Origin: an uncultured Magnetospirillum sp.
GTDB taxonomy: Bacteria > Pseudomonadota > Alphaproteobacteria > Rhodospirillales > Magnetospirillaceae
Assembly (NCBI RefSeq): GCF_903853455.1
Contig: NZ_CAINTR010000187.1
Span: 1 to 50,535 of the forward strand
DNA: 50,535 nucleotides
Reading direction: 5' to 3'
The translations under genes and the position numbers were made by a program. The notes under the pieces are model-generated. The model was given only the letters and a program-made list of their open reading frames with translations. It searched no databases and was not told where the DNA came from. Shown in pieces: positions 33,412-42,450 of this stretch (the first letter of the stretch is position 1; each line of letters begins with the position of its first letter).

Positions 33412-34267
33412 CCCCCGTTTCCTCGCCGCCACCCTCGCCGACGCCGTGGCCGGATCGCGCACCATCGCGGTGGGGACCAATTCCCCCATTCCGGCGGCGG
33501 CGGCGCTGTTGGCGCAAAGACGCCAACCGGCGACGGTGGTCTCCATCCTGGGCTCGACCCGGCACAATCCGTTCACCGACGGCGGGCGCGAACTGTTCGA
33601 CTTCGCGGCGCAAGGCCGCCTGGACAGCTTCTTCCTGGGCGGCGGCCAGATCGACGGGGCCGGCAACGTCAACCTCGTCCAGGCGGGAAGTACCCGTTTT
33701 CCCGGCAGCTACGGCTCGGCCTATCTCATGGCGCTGGTGCCCAACATCGTGCTGTTCCGCGAGGAACACAGCCCCCGTGTCCTGGTGCCCCGGGTGGAAT
33801 TTATCAGCGCCGCCGGCCAACCGCGACGACTGGTCACCGGCCGGGCGGTGTTCCACTTCGTGGAAGGCCGCTTCGTCCTGGTCTCGGCCCATCCCGGCGA
33901 GAGCGCGGACGGCATCGTCGGCGGCGGCTCGGCCGGATGCGTCCTGGCGGTGCGCGCCAGCCAGCCCGACGCCGCCGGCAAGCAGCCCGAGCTGTTCCGC
34001 TCTCCCACCGGGGTGATGGCCGATTCCTCCTGGCGGGGGCAAGCCGCCTACGACCCCGGCCGCATCACCGCGCCGACGCTGATCATTCGCGGCGAGTGGG
34101 ACGAGTTGACGCCGCGCGCCATGTCGCAGTCCCTCTTCGGCCAGTTGCGCAACGCCAAGCTGCGCACCCTGACCGAGATTCCGCGCGCCAGCCACTTCAT
34201 CATCGCCGAGACCGGCCGTGACGCCCTGTTCGCCGAAGTGCAGGCCTTCCTGGCGCGGCAACGATGA
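33404..34267 (+). pseudogene. In-frame chimera: CoA-transferase subunit B, GMC-like fragment, alpha/beta-hydrolase end
   Basis: An open 287-codon frame built from unrelated pieces. Residues 1-167 are a CoA-transferase beta subunit (SILGSTRHNPFTDGGRELF; FFLGGGQIDGAGNVN) that stops before the normal C-terminus. Residues about 168-186 read DGIVGGGSAGCVLAVRAS, which is the FAD-binding start of GMC oxidoreductases. Residues about 195-287 are the C-terminal part of an alpha/beta hydrolase with its Asp (GEWDELTP, D233) and His (ASHFI, H264), but no nucleophile elbow. This fits two internal deletions in an older gene array, with the frame kept by chance or selection. It overlaps both neighbours. Confidence 0.8.
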
Positions 34268-34848
34268 AAGCGGTGCTGCGTGGAACCGGGCTGCTGGTGG
34301 CGGGCTACCATGCCGCCTTGCTGGCCGGTGCCGCCGCCCGCTTCGGCCAGTGGCCCGACTATGTCCGCCTCCATCCCTGGGGCGAGAATGTCTGGAGCGT
34401 GCTGACCGGCTTTCCCAGCCTCGCCCTGGCCTGGCCGGTGGCGTTGCGCGAGCCGTGGATCGAGGTCGGGCGCGCCGTCCCCGACCTGCCCATGGCGGAA
34501 TGGAGCGTGCAGGTTCTTCCCGCCAACCTTGTCGTCGTCACCGTGGTGGCGCTGTTGCTGGCGATTCATTGGCGGCTGGCGCGGGAGAGCTGCCATCCCG
34601 CCGGCGCTATCCTCGCCGCCACCGGCTCGGTCGGCAGCGCCCTGGCCTCGGCCAGCCTGACCTGGGTGGCCTGCTGCGCCACCCCCAGCTGGGTGGTGAT
34701 CCTGGCCATGCTCGGGCTGTGGATTCCCACCGCGCTGGAGCTGGAACCCTATGGTTCGGCGCTGGTCGGGATCGGTCTGGTCCTGCTGGTGGCCGGGATC
34801 GCGATCCAGATCGGCCGCCCCCGGCTCACCTCCGCCCATTTAGTCTAG
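34264..34848 (+). CDS. Uncharacterised four-helix membrane protein
   Basis: A 194-residue integral membrane protein with about four hydrophobic helices: LLVAGYHAALLAGAA, LVVVTVVALLLAIHW, a Gly/Ala/Ser-rich helix ending TWVACCA, and a C-terminal SALVGIGLVLLVAGIAIQI. The loop between helices 1 and 2 is long and periplasmic or cytoplasmic (WPDYVRLHPWGENVWSVL). I do not recognise the family. Its ATG overlaps the stop codon of the chimeric gene, and its own stop lies inside operator B, so it ends the crotonase operon. Confidence 0.75.
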   Translation: MKAVLRGTGLLVAGYHAALLAGAAARFGQWPDYVRLHPWGENVWSVLTGFPSLALAWPVALREPWIEVGRAVPDLPMAEWSVQVLPANLVVVTVVALLLAIHWRLARESCHPAGAILAATGSVGSALASASLTWVACCATPSWVVILAMLGLWIPTALELEPYGSALVGIGLVLLVAGIAIQIGRPRLTSAHLV

Positions 34849-34861
34849 TTTCTACTAGACT
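34842..34861. promoter_or_regulatory. Palindromic operator B of the acyl-CoA cluster
   Basis: AGTCTAGTTTCTACTAGACT is a perfect inverted repeat with eight-base arms and a four-base centre. It lies 55 bases upstream of the SDR start codon and matches operator A at 15 of 20 positions, including both outer six-base arms. Confidence 0.65.
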
Positions 34862-34916
34862 TTAGTTAATTGCTGGTGTTTTGTAGTGTGATCACTCGGA
34901 GGGAGGGCCGACACGG

Positions 34917-36077
34917 ATGTCGTTCACGGATAAAGTCGCGCTGGTCACCGGCGCATCCTCGGGCATCGGGCGCGAAATCGCGCTCGGTTTCTCCCGCCAA
35001 GGCGCCAAGGTGGTGGTCAACGGCCGCGATCACGACCGGGTCGAGGCGGTCGCCGCTGAGATCCGCGATCTGGGACGCGACGCGGTGGGCATTCCCGCCG
35101 ATGTTTCCGACAAGGCCCAGGTGACAGCGTTGATCGAGGGCGCGGTCAGGACCTTCGGCCGCATCGACGTGCTGGTCAACAATGCCGGCGGCAGTTCGGG
35201 CGCGCGCACCGTCGAGGGGCTGACGGAAGAGGACTGGGACCGCGTCATCGCCACCAACCTGAAAAGCGTGTTCCTGGTGTCGCAGGCGGTGCTGCCGATC
35301 CTGAAGCGCCAGGGCGGCGGCAAGATCGTCAACATCTCGTCCCAGGCCGGACGGGCGTTGACCATTCTGGCCGGGCCGCACTACTCCGCCGCCAAGGCGG
35401 GCGTGCAGGCCTTCATGCGTTCCAAGATCATCCCGTTCGCCCTCGCCCTTCTGCTCGCCGCGCCGGCCGCCATGGCCGCGCCGGGGCATGACGACTGCGC
35501 CGCACCGACCAAGTCGGCGCTGCTCGACGAGGGCTGCAAGACGCTGGACAGGTTCCTCTCCCGGCCCGACGGCAGCGTCGTCACCGACTCGAAAGAGGCG
35601 GCGCGACTGGTGCGATCGCTTGGGCTGGGAGTGGAAAAGCGGCCCCCCGCCACCGGTCTGGCCCTGGGGGGCGTCATCGCCCGCCGCCGGCTGGACCCGG
35701 CCGACGCGACGGCCATTCTCGCCGCCAACGCCCCCAACCTTCCCCCCGGCCATGCCGGAAGCGACGTCATCGCCCTGTTCCCCGACACGGCCGGGCTGGA
35801 CGACATCCTGGCCGCCTTCCACCGCTGCCACACCCATTCCGACGACGAGGTGCGCTTCATCCTGGCCGGCGAAGGGGTGTTCGGCTTCGTCCTGCCCGAT
35901 GGCGATCAGATCGAGGTGACGGTGGAGCCGGGCGACCTTGTCAGCGTCCCCGCCGGAACCGAGCATTGGTTCCGCCTCGGCCCCCGGCGCGTCGTGGTGG
36001 CGATCCGGCTGTTCTCCGCCAATCCGTCCTGGGCCGCCGCCTATACCGGCACCCCGATCCGCTTCGCCCCTGCTTGA
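34917..36077 (+). pseudogene. In-frame chimera: SDR, signal peptide, acireductone dioxygenase
   Basis: An open 386-codon frame. Residues 1-166 are a short-chain dehydrogenase with cofactor motif TGASSGIG, NNAG, Ser141 and the catalytic Y156-x3-K160, cut off just after AGVQAF. Residues 167-187 are a perfect signal peptide (RSKIIPFALALLLAAPAAMA). Residues from about 218 to the end form an acireductone dioxygenase cupin with metal ligands H305, H307, E311 and H350 ([18 protein letters not shown]). The SDR lacks its substrate loop and should be inactive. Translation from ATG 35415 could still give an exported dioxygenase-like protein. GGAGGGAGGG precedes the SDR start. Confidence 0.8.
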
Positions 36078-36090
36078 GAGACTGTATTTC

Positions 36091-37053
36091 ATGACCAGCA
36101 CCAGCCGGCCCGGTCGCGGCCGCACCTATGACGACATCACCCAGACCATCGGCGACACGCCACTGGTGCGCGTCAACCGTCTGGCCGCCCAGGCCGGGGC
36201 CAAGGCCACCGTCTACGCCAAGTTGGAGTTCTTCAATCCGCTGGCCTCGGTCAAGGACCGCATCGGTCTGGCCATGGTCGAAGCCGCCGAGGCCGACGGC
36301 CTCATCACCCCCGGCCGCACCGTGCTGGTGGAGCCCACCTCGGGCAATACCGGCATCGCCCTGGCCTTCGTGGCGGCGGTGAAGGGCTATCGCCTGATCC
36401 TGGTGATGCCCGACAGCATGTCGCTGGAGCGGCGCAAGATGCTGCTGCTGCTGGGGGCCGAATTGGACCTGACCCCGGCGGCCAAGGGCATGACCGGCGC
36501 GGTGGCCCGCGCCAAGGAACTGGCGTCGCAGCTGCGCGACGCGGTGATCTTGCAGCAGTTCGAGAACATCGCCAATCCCCTGGTCCATCGCGCCACCACC
36601 GCCGAGGAGATCTGGACCGACACCGGCGGCAACGTGGATGTGGTGGTCGGCGGCGTCGGCACCGGCGGCACCCTTACCGGCATCGGCCAGGCGCTGAAGC
36701 CCCGGCGGCCCGGCCTGCGCATCGTCGCGGTCGAGCCGGAGGCCAGCCCGGTTCTGTCCGGCGGCCCGCCCGGCCTGCACAAGATTCAAGGCATCGGCGC
36801 CGGCTTCGTGCCCTTGATCCTCGATCGCGGCATCATCGACGAGATCCTGACCATCTCCAACGAGACCGCGTTCGAAATCGCCCGCAAATCGGCCAAGCTG
36901 GAGGGCATTCCGGTGGGCATTTCCTCGGGCGCGGCCCTGGCGGCGGCGCTGGAAGTGGCGGCTCGCCCGGAGATGGCGGGCAAGACCGTGGTCGCCATCA
37001 TCCCGTCCTTCGCCGAGCGCTACCTGTCCACCGCCCTGTTCGAGGGGCTTTAG
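36091..37053 (+). CDS. cysK: Cysteine synthase (O-acetylserine sulfhydrylase)
   Basis: A 320-residue PLP enzyme making cysteine from O-acetylserine and sulfide. The PLP lysine is K55 in [11 protein letters not shown]. The substrate loop TSGNTGIAL lies near residue 83, the phosphate-binding [12 protein letters not shown] near residue 190, and [13 protein letters not shown] near residue 280. Length and motifs match CysK. It starts 13 bases after the preceding chimeric gene and is followed by a putative sulfate exporter, a sensible sulfur-metabolism neighbour. Confidence 0.95.
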   Translation: MTSTSRPGRGRTYDDITQTIGDTPLVRVNRLAAQAGAKATVYAKLEFFNPLASVKDRIGLAMVEAAEADGLITPGRTVLVEPTSGNTGIALAFVAAVKGYRLILVMPDSMSLERRKMLLLLGAELDLTPAAKGMTGAVARAKELASQLRDAVILQQFENIANPLVHRATTAEEIWTDTGGNVDVVVGGVGTGGTLTGIGQALKPRRPGLRIVAVEPEASPVLSGGPPGLHKIQGIGAGFVPLILDRGIIDEILTISNETAFEIARKSAKLEGIPVGISSGAALAAALEVAARPEMAGKTVVAIIPSFAERYLSTALFEGL

Positions 37054-37158
37054 CCGCGGACGCTCTCATGGGGGGCGGACATTCAAGGACTCTGGATTAT
37101 GATGCCCTCGCCGGAAGCCATTCATCCCCCAAGAGGCGCCACGATTCTCTGTAAGCCG

Positions 37159-37201
37159 GTCCGGCCCCCGCGTTTCCGCCAAGGCGGCGCGGGGACCGGA
37201 C
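37159..37201 (+). promoter_or_regulatory. Long leader hairpin upstream of the sulfate exporter
   Basis: A 14-base arm 37159-37172 (GTCCGGCCCCCGCG) pairs with 37188-37201 with one mismatch, and an inner CCGCC/GGCGG stem continues it. It ends about 12 bases before the GAGGAGA ribosome site of the exporter gene. It could be a leader or attenuator structure; no T run follows. Confidence 0.45.
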
Positions 37202-37225
37202 AGGTGACCACATGAGGAGAACTCC

Positions 37226-38677
37226 ATGTCCACCACCACTGAAACACCGCCTCGTATAAACGAGGACTGGCTGTCGCTGGGAATCGGCGTCGCCATCTTC
37301 CTTCTCGCCCTGCCCGGCATGGCCGGAATCGACCTGTTGGGCTGGGTGGTCACCACCTCGGTCTGGACCGACATCACCAAGGCGCTGGGGACGGCGTCCA
37401 AGGGCTATGCCGGCCTGGGGGGAATCGGCGCCTTCATCACCACCTATCTGGTGCTGCTGGCGGTTCTGACGGCGAGCGCCGCCGTGCTGAAGCTCGATCC
37501 CAAGCGGTTCGCCCTCGCCTTCTCGGCGGTGTTCTGGATCGCCTATGGCAGTTGGGTGGTCGGCAGCTACGCCTATGTGGCGGCGGTCACCCCCGCCGAC
37601 CTGCAAAAGTTCGGCATCGGTTGGTCGCTGAAACTGACCAACGAGGCCGGCTTCCTGGTCGCCCTGGTCTCGGGGCTGGTCATCGCCAACGCCTTCCCCC
37701 GCTTCGCCGAGTGGCTGAAGGAGGCCATCCGCCCCGAACTCTACATCAAGATCGCCATCGTCATCCTGGGCGGCGCCCTGGCGGTCACCGTGGCTGGCAA
37801 GCTCAATCTGGCGTCGTCGCTGCTGCTGCGCGGCCTCGCCGCCATCGTCGAGGCCTACCTGATCTATTGGGCGGTGGTCTATTACCTGGCCCGGCGCTAT
37901 TTCGGCTTCTCGCGCGAATGGGCGGCGCCGCTGGCGTCCGGCATCTCCATTTGCGGCGTGGCGGCGGCCATCACCACCGGCAGCGCCATCCGCGCCCGGC
38001 CAGCGGTGCCGGTGCTGGTGTCGTCGCTGGTGGTGATCTTCGCCGTAGTCGAAGTGCTGGTGCTGCCCTTCCTGGCCCAGACCTTCCTGTCCGACGAACC
38101 GCTGGTGGCGGCGGCATGGATCGGCCTGGCCATCAAGACCGACGGCGCGGCGGTGGCCGGCGGCGGCATCACCGAATCGCTGATCCTGGCCAAGGCGGCG
38201 GCCCAAGGCATCCATTACCAGCCGGGTTGGCTGTTGGCCACCACCGCCACGGTCAAGGTGTTCATCGACGTCTTCATCGGAATCTGGGCCTTCATCCTTG
38301 GCTATATCTGGACCAACCACATCAACAAGGAAGAGGGCGACAAGGCCAAACCCATCGAGATCTGGCAGCGTTTCCCCAAATTCATCCTGGGCTACGTCGC
38401 CACCTTCGCCCTGGGTCTGGCCATCGCCCTTTGGGCGCCCCAGGACATCGCCGCCAAACTGCCGGCGGCGGTGGGCGAGGCCAGCACCTTCCGGGTGATC
38501 TTCTTCATCCTGACCTTCTTCTCCATCGGCATCCTGTCCAATTTCAAGACGCTGTGGAGCCAAGGCATCGGCAAGCTGGCGGCGGTCTATGTCCTCAGCC
38601 TGTTCGGCTTCGTCATCTGGGTCGGCCTGTTGATCTCGTGGCTGTTCTTCAGCGGCATCAAGCCGCCGCTGGTATAA
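37226..38677 (+). CDS. Putative sulfate exporter family protein (UPF0324/YeiH-like)
   Basis: A 483-residue protein with about 12 membrane helices. The central SGISICGVAAAITTGSAI is the signature of the UPF0324/YeiH family, annotated as putative sulfate exporters and linked to sulfur metabolism in several bacteria. A charged loop (HINKEEGDKAKPIEIWQRF) separates two helical halves. It lies downstream of cysK and directly before a 50-residue membrane protein with which it is likely co-translated. The transported ion is inferred only from family naming. Confidence 0.85.
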   Translation: MSTTTETPPRINEDWLSLGIGVAIFLLALPGMAGIDLLGWVVTTSVWTDITKALGTASKGYAGLGGIGAFITTYLVLLAVLTASAAVLKLDPKRFALAFSAVFWIAYGSWVVGSYAYVAAVTPADLQKFGIGWSLKLTNEAGFLVALVSGLVIANAFPRFAEWLKEAIRPELYIKIAIVILGGALAVTVAGKLNLASSLLLRGLAAIVEAYLIYWAVVYYLARRYFGFSREWAAPLASGISICGVAAAITTGSAIRARPAVPVLVSSLVVIFAVVEVLVLPFLAQTFLSDEPLVAAAWIGLAIKTDGAAVAGGGITESLILAKAAAQGIHYQPGWLLATTATVKVFIDVFIGIWAFILGYIWTNHINKEEGDKAKPIEIWQRFPKFILGYVATFALGLAIALWAPQDIAAKLPAAVGEASTFRVIFFILTFFSIGILSNFKTLWSQGIGKLAAVYVLSLFGFVIWVGLLISWLFFSGIKPPLV

Positions 38678-38689
38678 GGATAACCGAAA

Positions 38690-38842
38690 ATGTCGCAGTC
38701 CAACCTTGTCGAAGAACTGAAGAAGGCTCCGGTCGAGCCGCTTCTGCCCATCGAAAAGAAGCTGATCCTGTGGAGCCTGGGGACCGGAATCACCCTGCTG
38801 GTGCTCCTGGGGCTGCTGGGGAAATACGTCTTCCCAGCCTGA
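38690..38842 (+). CDS. 50-residue single-helix membrane protein
   Basis: A small protein: a charged N-terminal half (SQSNLVEELKKAPVEPLLP), then IEKKLILWSLGTGITLLVLL as one membrane helix, ending GKYVFPA. It starts 12 bases after the exporter stop codon with AAGGATAACC as ribosome site and GC-rich codons, so it is likely real. Small membrane subunits often modulate larger transporters, so a role as partner of the exporter is plausible. It has no family I recognise. Confidence 0.65.
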   Translation: MSQSNLVEELKKAPVEPLLPIEKKLILWSLGTGITLLVLLGLLGKYVFPA

Positions 38843-38897
38843 TCTCCCACCTTTACCCGCGGTCCCGCCCTGTCGGCGGGGCCGATGGGGCGTAGGT

Positions 38898-38947
38898 TTG
38901 GCGCGCCCTACTGGATTCGAACCAGTGACCTGCCGCTTAGAAGGCGG
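38898..38947. repeat. attL: 50-bp direct repeat of the tRNA-Arg 3' half
   Basis: These 50 bases are identical to 49938-49987 and correspond to the 3' half of tRNA-Arg(UCU), from the encoded CCA to the 5' arm of the anticodon stem. The copy is followed at once by unrelated sequence and the integrase gene, so it is the left attachment site of the island. Confidence 0.92.
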
Positions 38948-39120
38948 TAACCGCGCGACTTCTCGTTATAACGATCGGGGTAACAAAAGGCTCATCGCAC
39001 CCGCTATGAACGGCCTGAACCATAGCTTTTTATCGAAACGTTGCCTATAGTTAGTAACGAGAGGTTACGACCGCTAACCGCCCAGGTTAGTTACCCCGCG
39101 TTACCCCGGAGGCAGCGGCA

Positions 39121-40422
39121 ATGCCGGTCAAGAAGTTAACCGAGTTCACCGTCAGCAGCGCAAAAGCACCTGCGGCGGGGCGCCTTGAACTGTGGGACAC
39201 GATCCTACAGGGGTTCGGTTTGCGGATAACCGACAAGGACGCCCGCTCATGGTTCGTCATGTACCGCATCGATACGCCCGAGGGCCGAAAGCAGCGGCGC
39301 ATGACGCTTGGTAACGCCAAGATCATCAGCCTAGCCAAGGCCCGCGAGGATGCCCGCGAGGCGCTTCAACTGGTCGAGCGGGGGATTGACCCGGTGGGGG
39401 TAAAAGCTGCTCCGCCGCTTGCTGTGGTGGCGCCAATCACCTTTGGTGAAGTTGCCGACCAGTACCTTAAAAAATACGTCAAGCGGAACACCCGGCCGAG
39501 TACATATAAAGAAACCAAACGCATCCTTGACGTGGACGTCCTGCCCAAGTGGAAGGACAAGCCCGTGGTTGAAATTCGCCGCAGGGATGTCGATGAACTT
39601 CTAGATACGATTGCCGATCGTGGTGCAGACGTCCAAGCAAACCGGACATTGGCGAGGCTTAAAACCCTGTTCAATTGGGCGGAGGAGAAGGAGTTCGTCA
39701 CGGCGTCACCGGTCCTACGGATGAAGGCCCGGACCAAAGAACGCGGGCGGGAACGCGCATTGACGGATCAGGAAATCAAATGGTTCTGGAAAAGCTGCGA
39801 TAACCTTGGGCAACCGTTTGGCCCCCTCTTCAAGCTACTGTTGCTGACAGCGCAGCGCCGGGATGAAGTCGCCACAATGGAGTGGAAAGATGTCGACCTT
39901 GAGAAGAGCGCCTGGACAATCCCCCGCCACAAGGCAAAGAACGACAGGGCGCACGGGGTTGCATTGTCCGATGTTGCCGTGAAGATCATTGGAACTCAGC
40001 CCAAGATCGTGGCGGCCAATTCCGAGGGCGAGGAAATCACGGTCCAGCAGCACTTCATCTTCACCACAAACGGCATAACGCCGGTGTCCGGGTTCAGCCG
40101 CGCCAAGGAGCGCCTGGACAAGTCCATGAACTCTCTGCGCCAGAAAGAATTAAAACTGAAGGAGGGGGAATCCGGAATTGAGGAATTCATCTTGCACGAC
40201 CTCCGCCGAACAGCTGCGACAGGTATGGCAAAACTCAACATTCCACCGCATGTGGTAGACAAGATTTTGAACCACGTCAGCGGTACAATTCGCGGCGTTG
40301 CAGCAGTTTACAATCGCCACGCCTACACGGATGAGCGAAGCGCCGCCCTGGAAACCTGGAGCAACTACATCATGGCTCTGGTCGAAGGAGCGCCTAGCAA
40401 TATCGAAGCGATGAGGGAATAG
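39121..40422 (+). CDS. Tyrosine integrase, P4/IntS type
   Basis: A 433-residue tyrosine recombinase. The N-terminal arm-binding DUF4102-type domain is seen as PVKKLTEFTVSSAKAPAAG and WDTILQGFGLRITDKDARSW. The core-binding domain covers about residues 115-195. The catalytic domain has an Arg in LLLTAQRRDEVATMEW near residue 245 and the H-x-x-R box in LHDLRRTAATGMAKL, with the tyrosine in AAVYNRHAY. It lies 173 bases from attL, as usual for tRNA-integrating islands, and probably catalysed the insertion. Confidence 0.96.
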   Translation: MPVKKLTEFTVSSAKAPAAGRLELWDTILQGFGLRITDKDARSWFVMYRIDTPEGRKQRRMTLGNAKIISLAKAREDAREALQLVERGIDPVGVKAAPPLAVVAPITFGEVADQYLKKYVKRNTRPSTYKETKRILDVDVLPKWKDKPVVEIRRRDVDELLDTIADRGADVQANRTLARLKTLFNWAEEKEFVTASPVLRMKARTKERGRERALTDQEIKWFWKSCDNLGQPFGPLFKLLLLTAQRRDEVATMEWKDVDLEKSAWTIPRHKAKNDRAHGVALSDVAVKIIGTQPKIVAANSEGEEITVQQHFIFTTNGITPVSGFSRAKERLDKSMNSLRQKELKLKEGESGIEEFILHDLRRTAATGMAKLNIPPHVVDKILNHVSGTIRGVAAVYNRHAYTDERSAALETWSNYIMALVEGAPSNIEAMRE

Positions 40423-40427
40423 AGGCT

Positions 40428-40991
40428 ATGAGTTATGCGCAAAGTTCGCTCTACATTTCGTTGGCAGATGCCATTTCCCATATTGCTGAGACAGATAATG
40501 ATGGAGATCAAGTGGAGGCTTTACAAGATTTTGCTTGTGCTGCACGTGAATCTTCTGTCGCAACCATCGGTGACTGTGGAAACGGCCATGACAAAATCCC
40601 CCCTAAATACTGGCACCTTACACGCGGCAGGGTGGAGATAAACAATAACAAGCTCATGATAATAGACTACAATGGAGAAACACGCACATGGCGCAGTATA
40701 GAGGTTCTTAGAGAGGACATTTTCCGAATTTGGCCAAAACATACAGAAAATATATTGCGGAATTCGACGGAACTTGAAGCAGAAGAAGAAATAAAGCGCG
40801 CAAAGGGGCCTAAGCCGCAAAAAATCAATAATGTAATTTCGAAAATGAAACTTGATATTGTAAGTCGCAAGCTCACTGTGGACGATTTAAGAACAATGAC
40901 GGACAAAGAACTTGTAACGAATTATGGATCTGAAGCAGGAAAAACAACGTGCAGGGCGGCGCGAGATATCGTCGTCAAAAAGCCGGAATAA
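40428..40991 (+). CDS. Uncharacterised island protein
   Basis: A 187-residue soluble protein with markedly AT-rich codons, unlike the integrase before it. It starts five bases after the integrase stop codon. The middle is charged (ELEAEEEIKRAKGPKPQK) and the C-terminal part (KLTVDDLRTMTDKELVTNYG, then GKTTCRAARDIVVKK) looks like a small helical DNA-binding-type domain. I do not recognise a family. A hairpin terminator overlaps its end. A role in excision control or as cargo are both possible. Confidence 0.7.
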   Translation: MSYAQSSLYISLADAISHIAETDNDGDQVEALQDFACAARESSVATIGDCGNGHDKIPPKYWHLTRGRVEINNNKLMIIDYNGETRTWRSIEVLREDIFRIWPKHTENILRNSTELEAEEEIKRAKGPKPQKINNVISKMKLDIVSRKLTVDDLRTMTDKELVTNYGSEAGKTTCRAARDIVVKKPE

Positions 40992-41046
40992 GCCGCAATT
41001 AAAATTGCGTCTTTCTCCGGGAAAAGATAAATAGCGGCTTTTTTAT
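40990..41046 (+). terminator. Terminator after the integrase operon
   Basis: AAGCCGC (40990-40996) pairs with GCGGCTT (41034-41040), followed by TTTTAT. A nested inverted repeat GCAATT/AATTGC (40995-41008) lies inside. Confidence 0.7.
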
Positions 41047-41112
41047 AGTTACCGATAATAGCTCCGCAACGAACGACTACGAGTTAGTCACCCGTAATAA
41101 CGGAGTAAATTC

Positions 41113-41358
41113 ATGCCACATAACATTCATACTGAGAAACTCCACGCAAATCCTTCAATCACAAACCTTTCCGACGACTATCTACTGAACAGTGGTGCCG
41201 TTCGAACCATTTGCGGCGACATCAGTGATATGAGCCTGTGGCGCTGGCTCAACAACCCCACCATGAACTTCCCTCAGCCGATCCAGATCAGCCGACGCAA
41301 TTACTGGCGTCGGGGGGATATCCGCGCTTGGTTGGCTTCTCGTCGGGAGGCTAAATAG
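41113..41358 (+). CDS. AlpA/excisionase-like DNA-binding protein
   Basis: An 81-residue MerR-like winged-helix protein of the AlpA/Xis type. The domain runs from GAVRTICGDISDMSLWRWLN through FPQPIQISRRNYWRRGDIRAWL, ending SRREAK. AlpA proteins activate excision of P4-like elements. Its stop codon overlaps the start of the primase fragment by one base, so both were part of one transcript, as in other satellites. Confidence 0.85.
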   Translation: MPHNIHTEKLHANPSITNLSDDYLLNSGAVRTICGDISDMSLWRWLNNPTMNFPQPIQISRRNYWRRGDIRAWLASRREAK

Positions 41359-42155
41359 TGAAGAACATACAAGCAGCGACACCGGGCGAGGTCGTAGACC
41401 TTGCTGTCGAGCGCGTTACCAAATTACTGAAGGCGGCGAAGCCGGCCAAGAAAGACCACCCCTACCTTCAGCGCAAGCGCGTGGCCCCGTCGCCCGCCCT
41501 GCGCGAGTTGCCGGCATGGGATGTAGCCCGACTTATAGGGTATCATCCGAAAGCCGAGGAACGGAAAAGGAAGGGCAAAGCGCGCGGAAGGACGCAAGCG
41601 GTCGAACCAGAAATGGTTCCCCTCGTCGGTCGTATCCTTCTTGCACCGGTTCATCTCAACGGCAACATCAACTCGGTCGCCATGATCGACGAAAACGGCC
41701 TCAAATCGTGCCTAGCCGGTGGGGTGGTCAAGGATGGGGCTTGGTATTCCAAGCCGCTCCCCAAGGGCAACTGCGAGGGAGTGACCTTCGCCATCGGTGA
41801 GGGCGTTGCCACGGTATTAACCGTAACGGACATCATGGGCTGGTTCGGCGTTGCCGCCCTGTCCTGTTGGAATCTGCCGGCGGTGGCCGAATACCTGCAG
41901 CAGAAATTTCCCATGGCGCGTCGAGTTATCCTGGCCGATATCGGCAATGGCGAAGCCGACGCTTGGAAAGCAGCAATGGCTGACCAACAGCTTCTTCGGA
42001 CACGAGGACAAGGGGTTAACAAACCGGCTGCTGGCGGAACTTCCCGGCATCTTAAATTGGGCTGTCGTCGGCTGGCAGCGCCTCCAACGGCGCGGCTATC
42101 TCGAACAGCCAAAATCGTCACACGAGGCAATGGAGGAATTGGAGGCCCTCGGTAG
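41358..42155 (+). pseudogene. Primase (Toprim) fragment, P4-type, out of frame with its C-terminus
   Basis: A GTG-started frame of 265 codons. Residues 1-205 fit the N-terminal part of phage or satellite primases: HPYLQRKRV near residue 33, a central beta region, and a Toprim domain with IGEGVATVLTVTDIMGW and ARRVILADIGNGEADAWKAA. After about 41985 the frame runs into sequence that codes in another frame for a P4 helicase C-terminus, so its last 55 residues are meaningless. The helicase core is missing. This is the remnant of a primase-helicase gene with a large internal deletion. Confidence 0.8.
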
Positions 42156-42450
42156 TCCGATCGGCGCTTTCGTCAAGGATTGTTGCCGCACTGCGCCGGG
42201 CGCTATGGTCGAATGTGATGCGCTGTATCGCAAATGGGTAGAATGGTGCAAGGAGCAGGGCCGCGATCACCCAGGTTCGCTACAGACTTTTGGTCGCGAT
42301 CGGCGTGCGGTTCTCCCGGCCATTGGAACTACCCATCCCGCAGCCAAGGCAGGAACGCGCCGGATTCGCTACTACACGGGTGTCGCAGTAGATGACAGGG
42401 GCGAAAAGGCAGTCAACCGCCGGGGAAAATTCTCCCGCGTTGCGGGGTAA
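41985..42450 (+). pseudogene. P4-type helicase C-terminal fragment
   Basis: In the +1 frame relative to the Toprim fragment, the translation contains FFGHEDKGLTNRLLAELPGI, then LNWAVVGWQRLQRRGYLEQP and a DALYRKWVEWCKEQG segment. This is the usual end of D5/P4-family primase-helicases. No start codon or ribosome site precedes it and the ATPase core is absent. It is a deletion remnant joined to the Toprim part. Confidence 0.8.
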
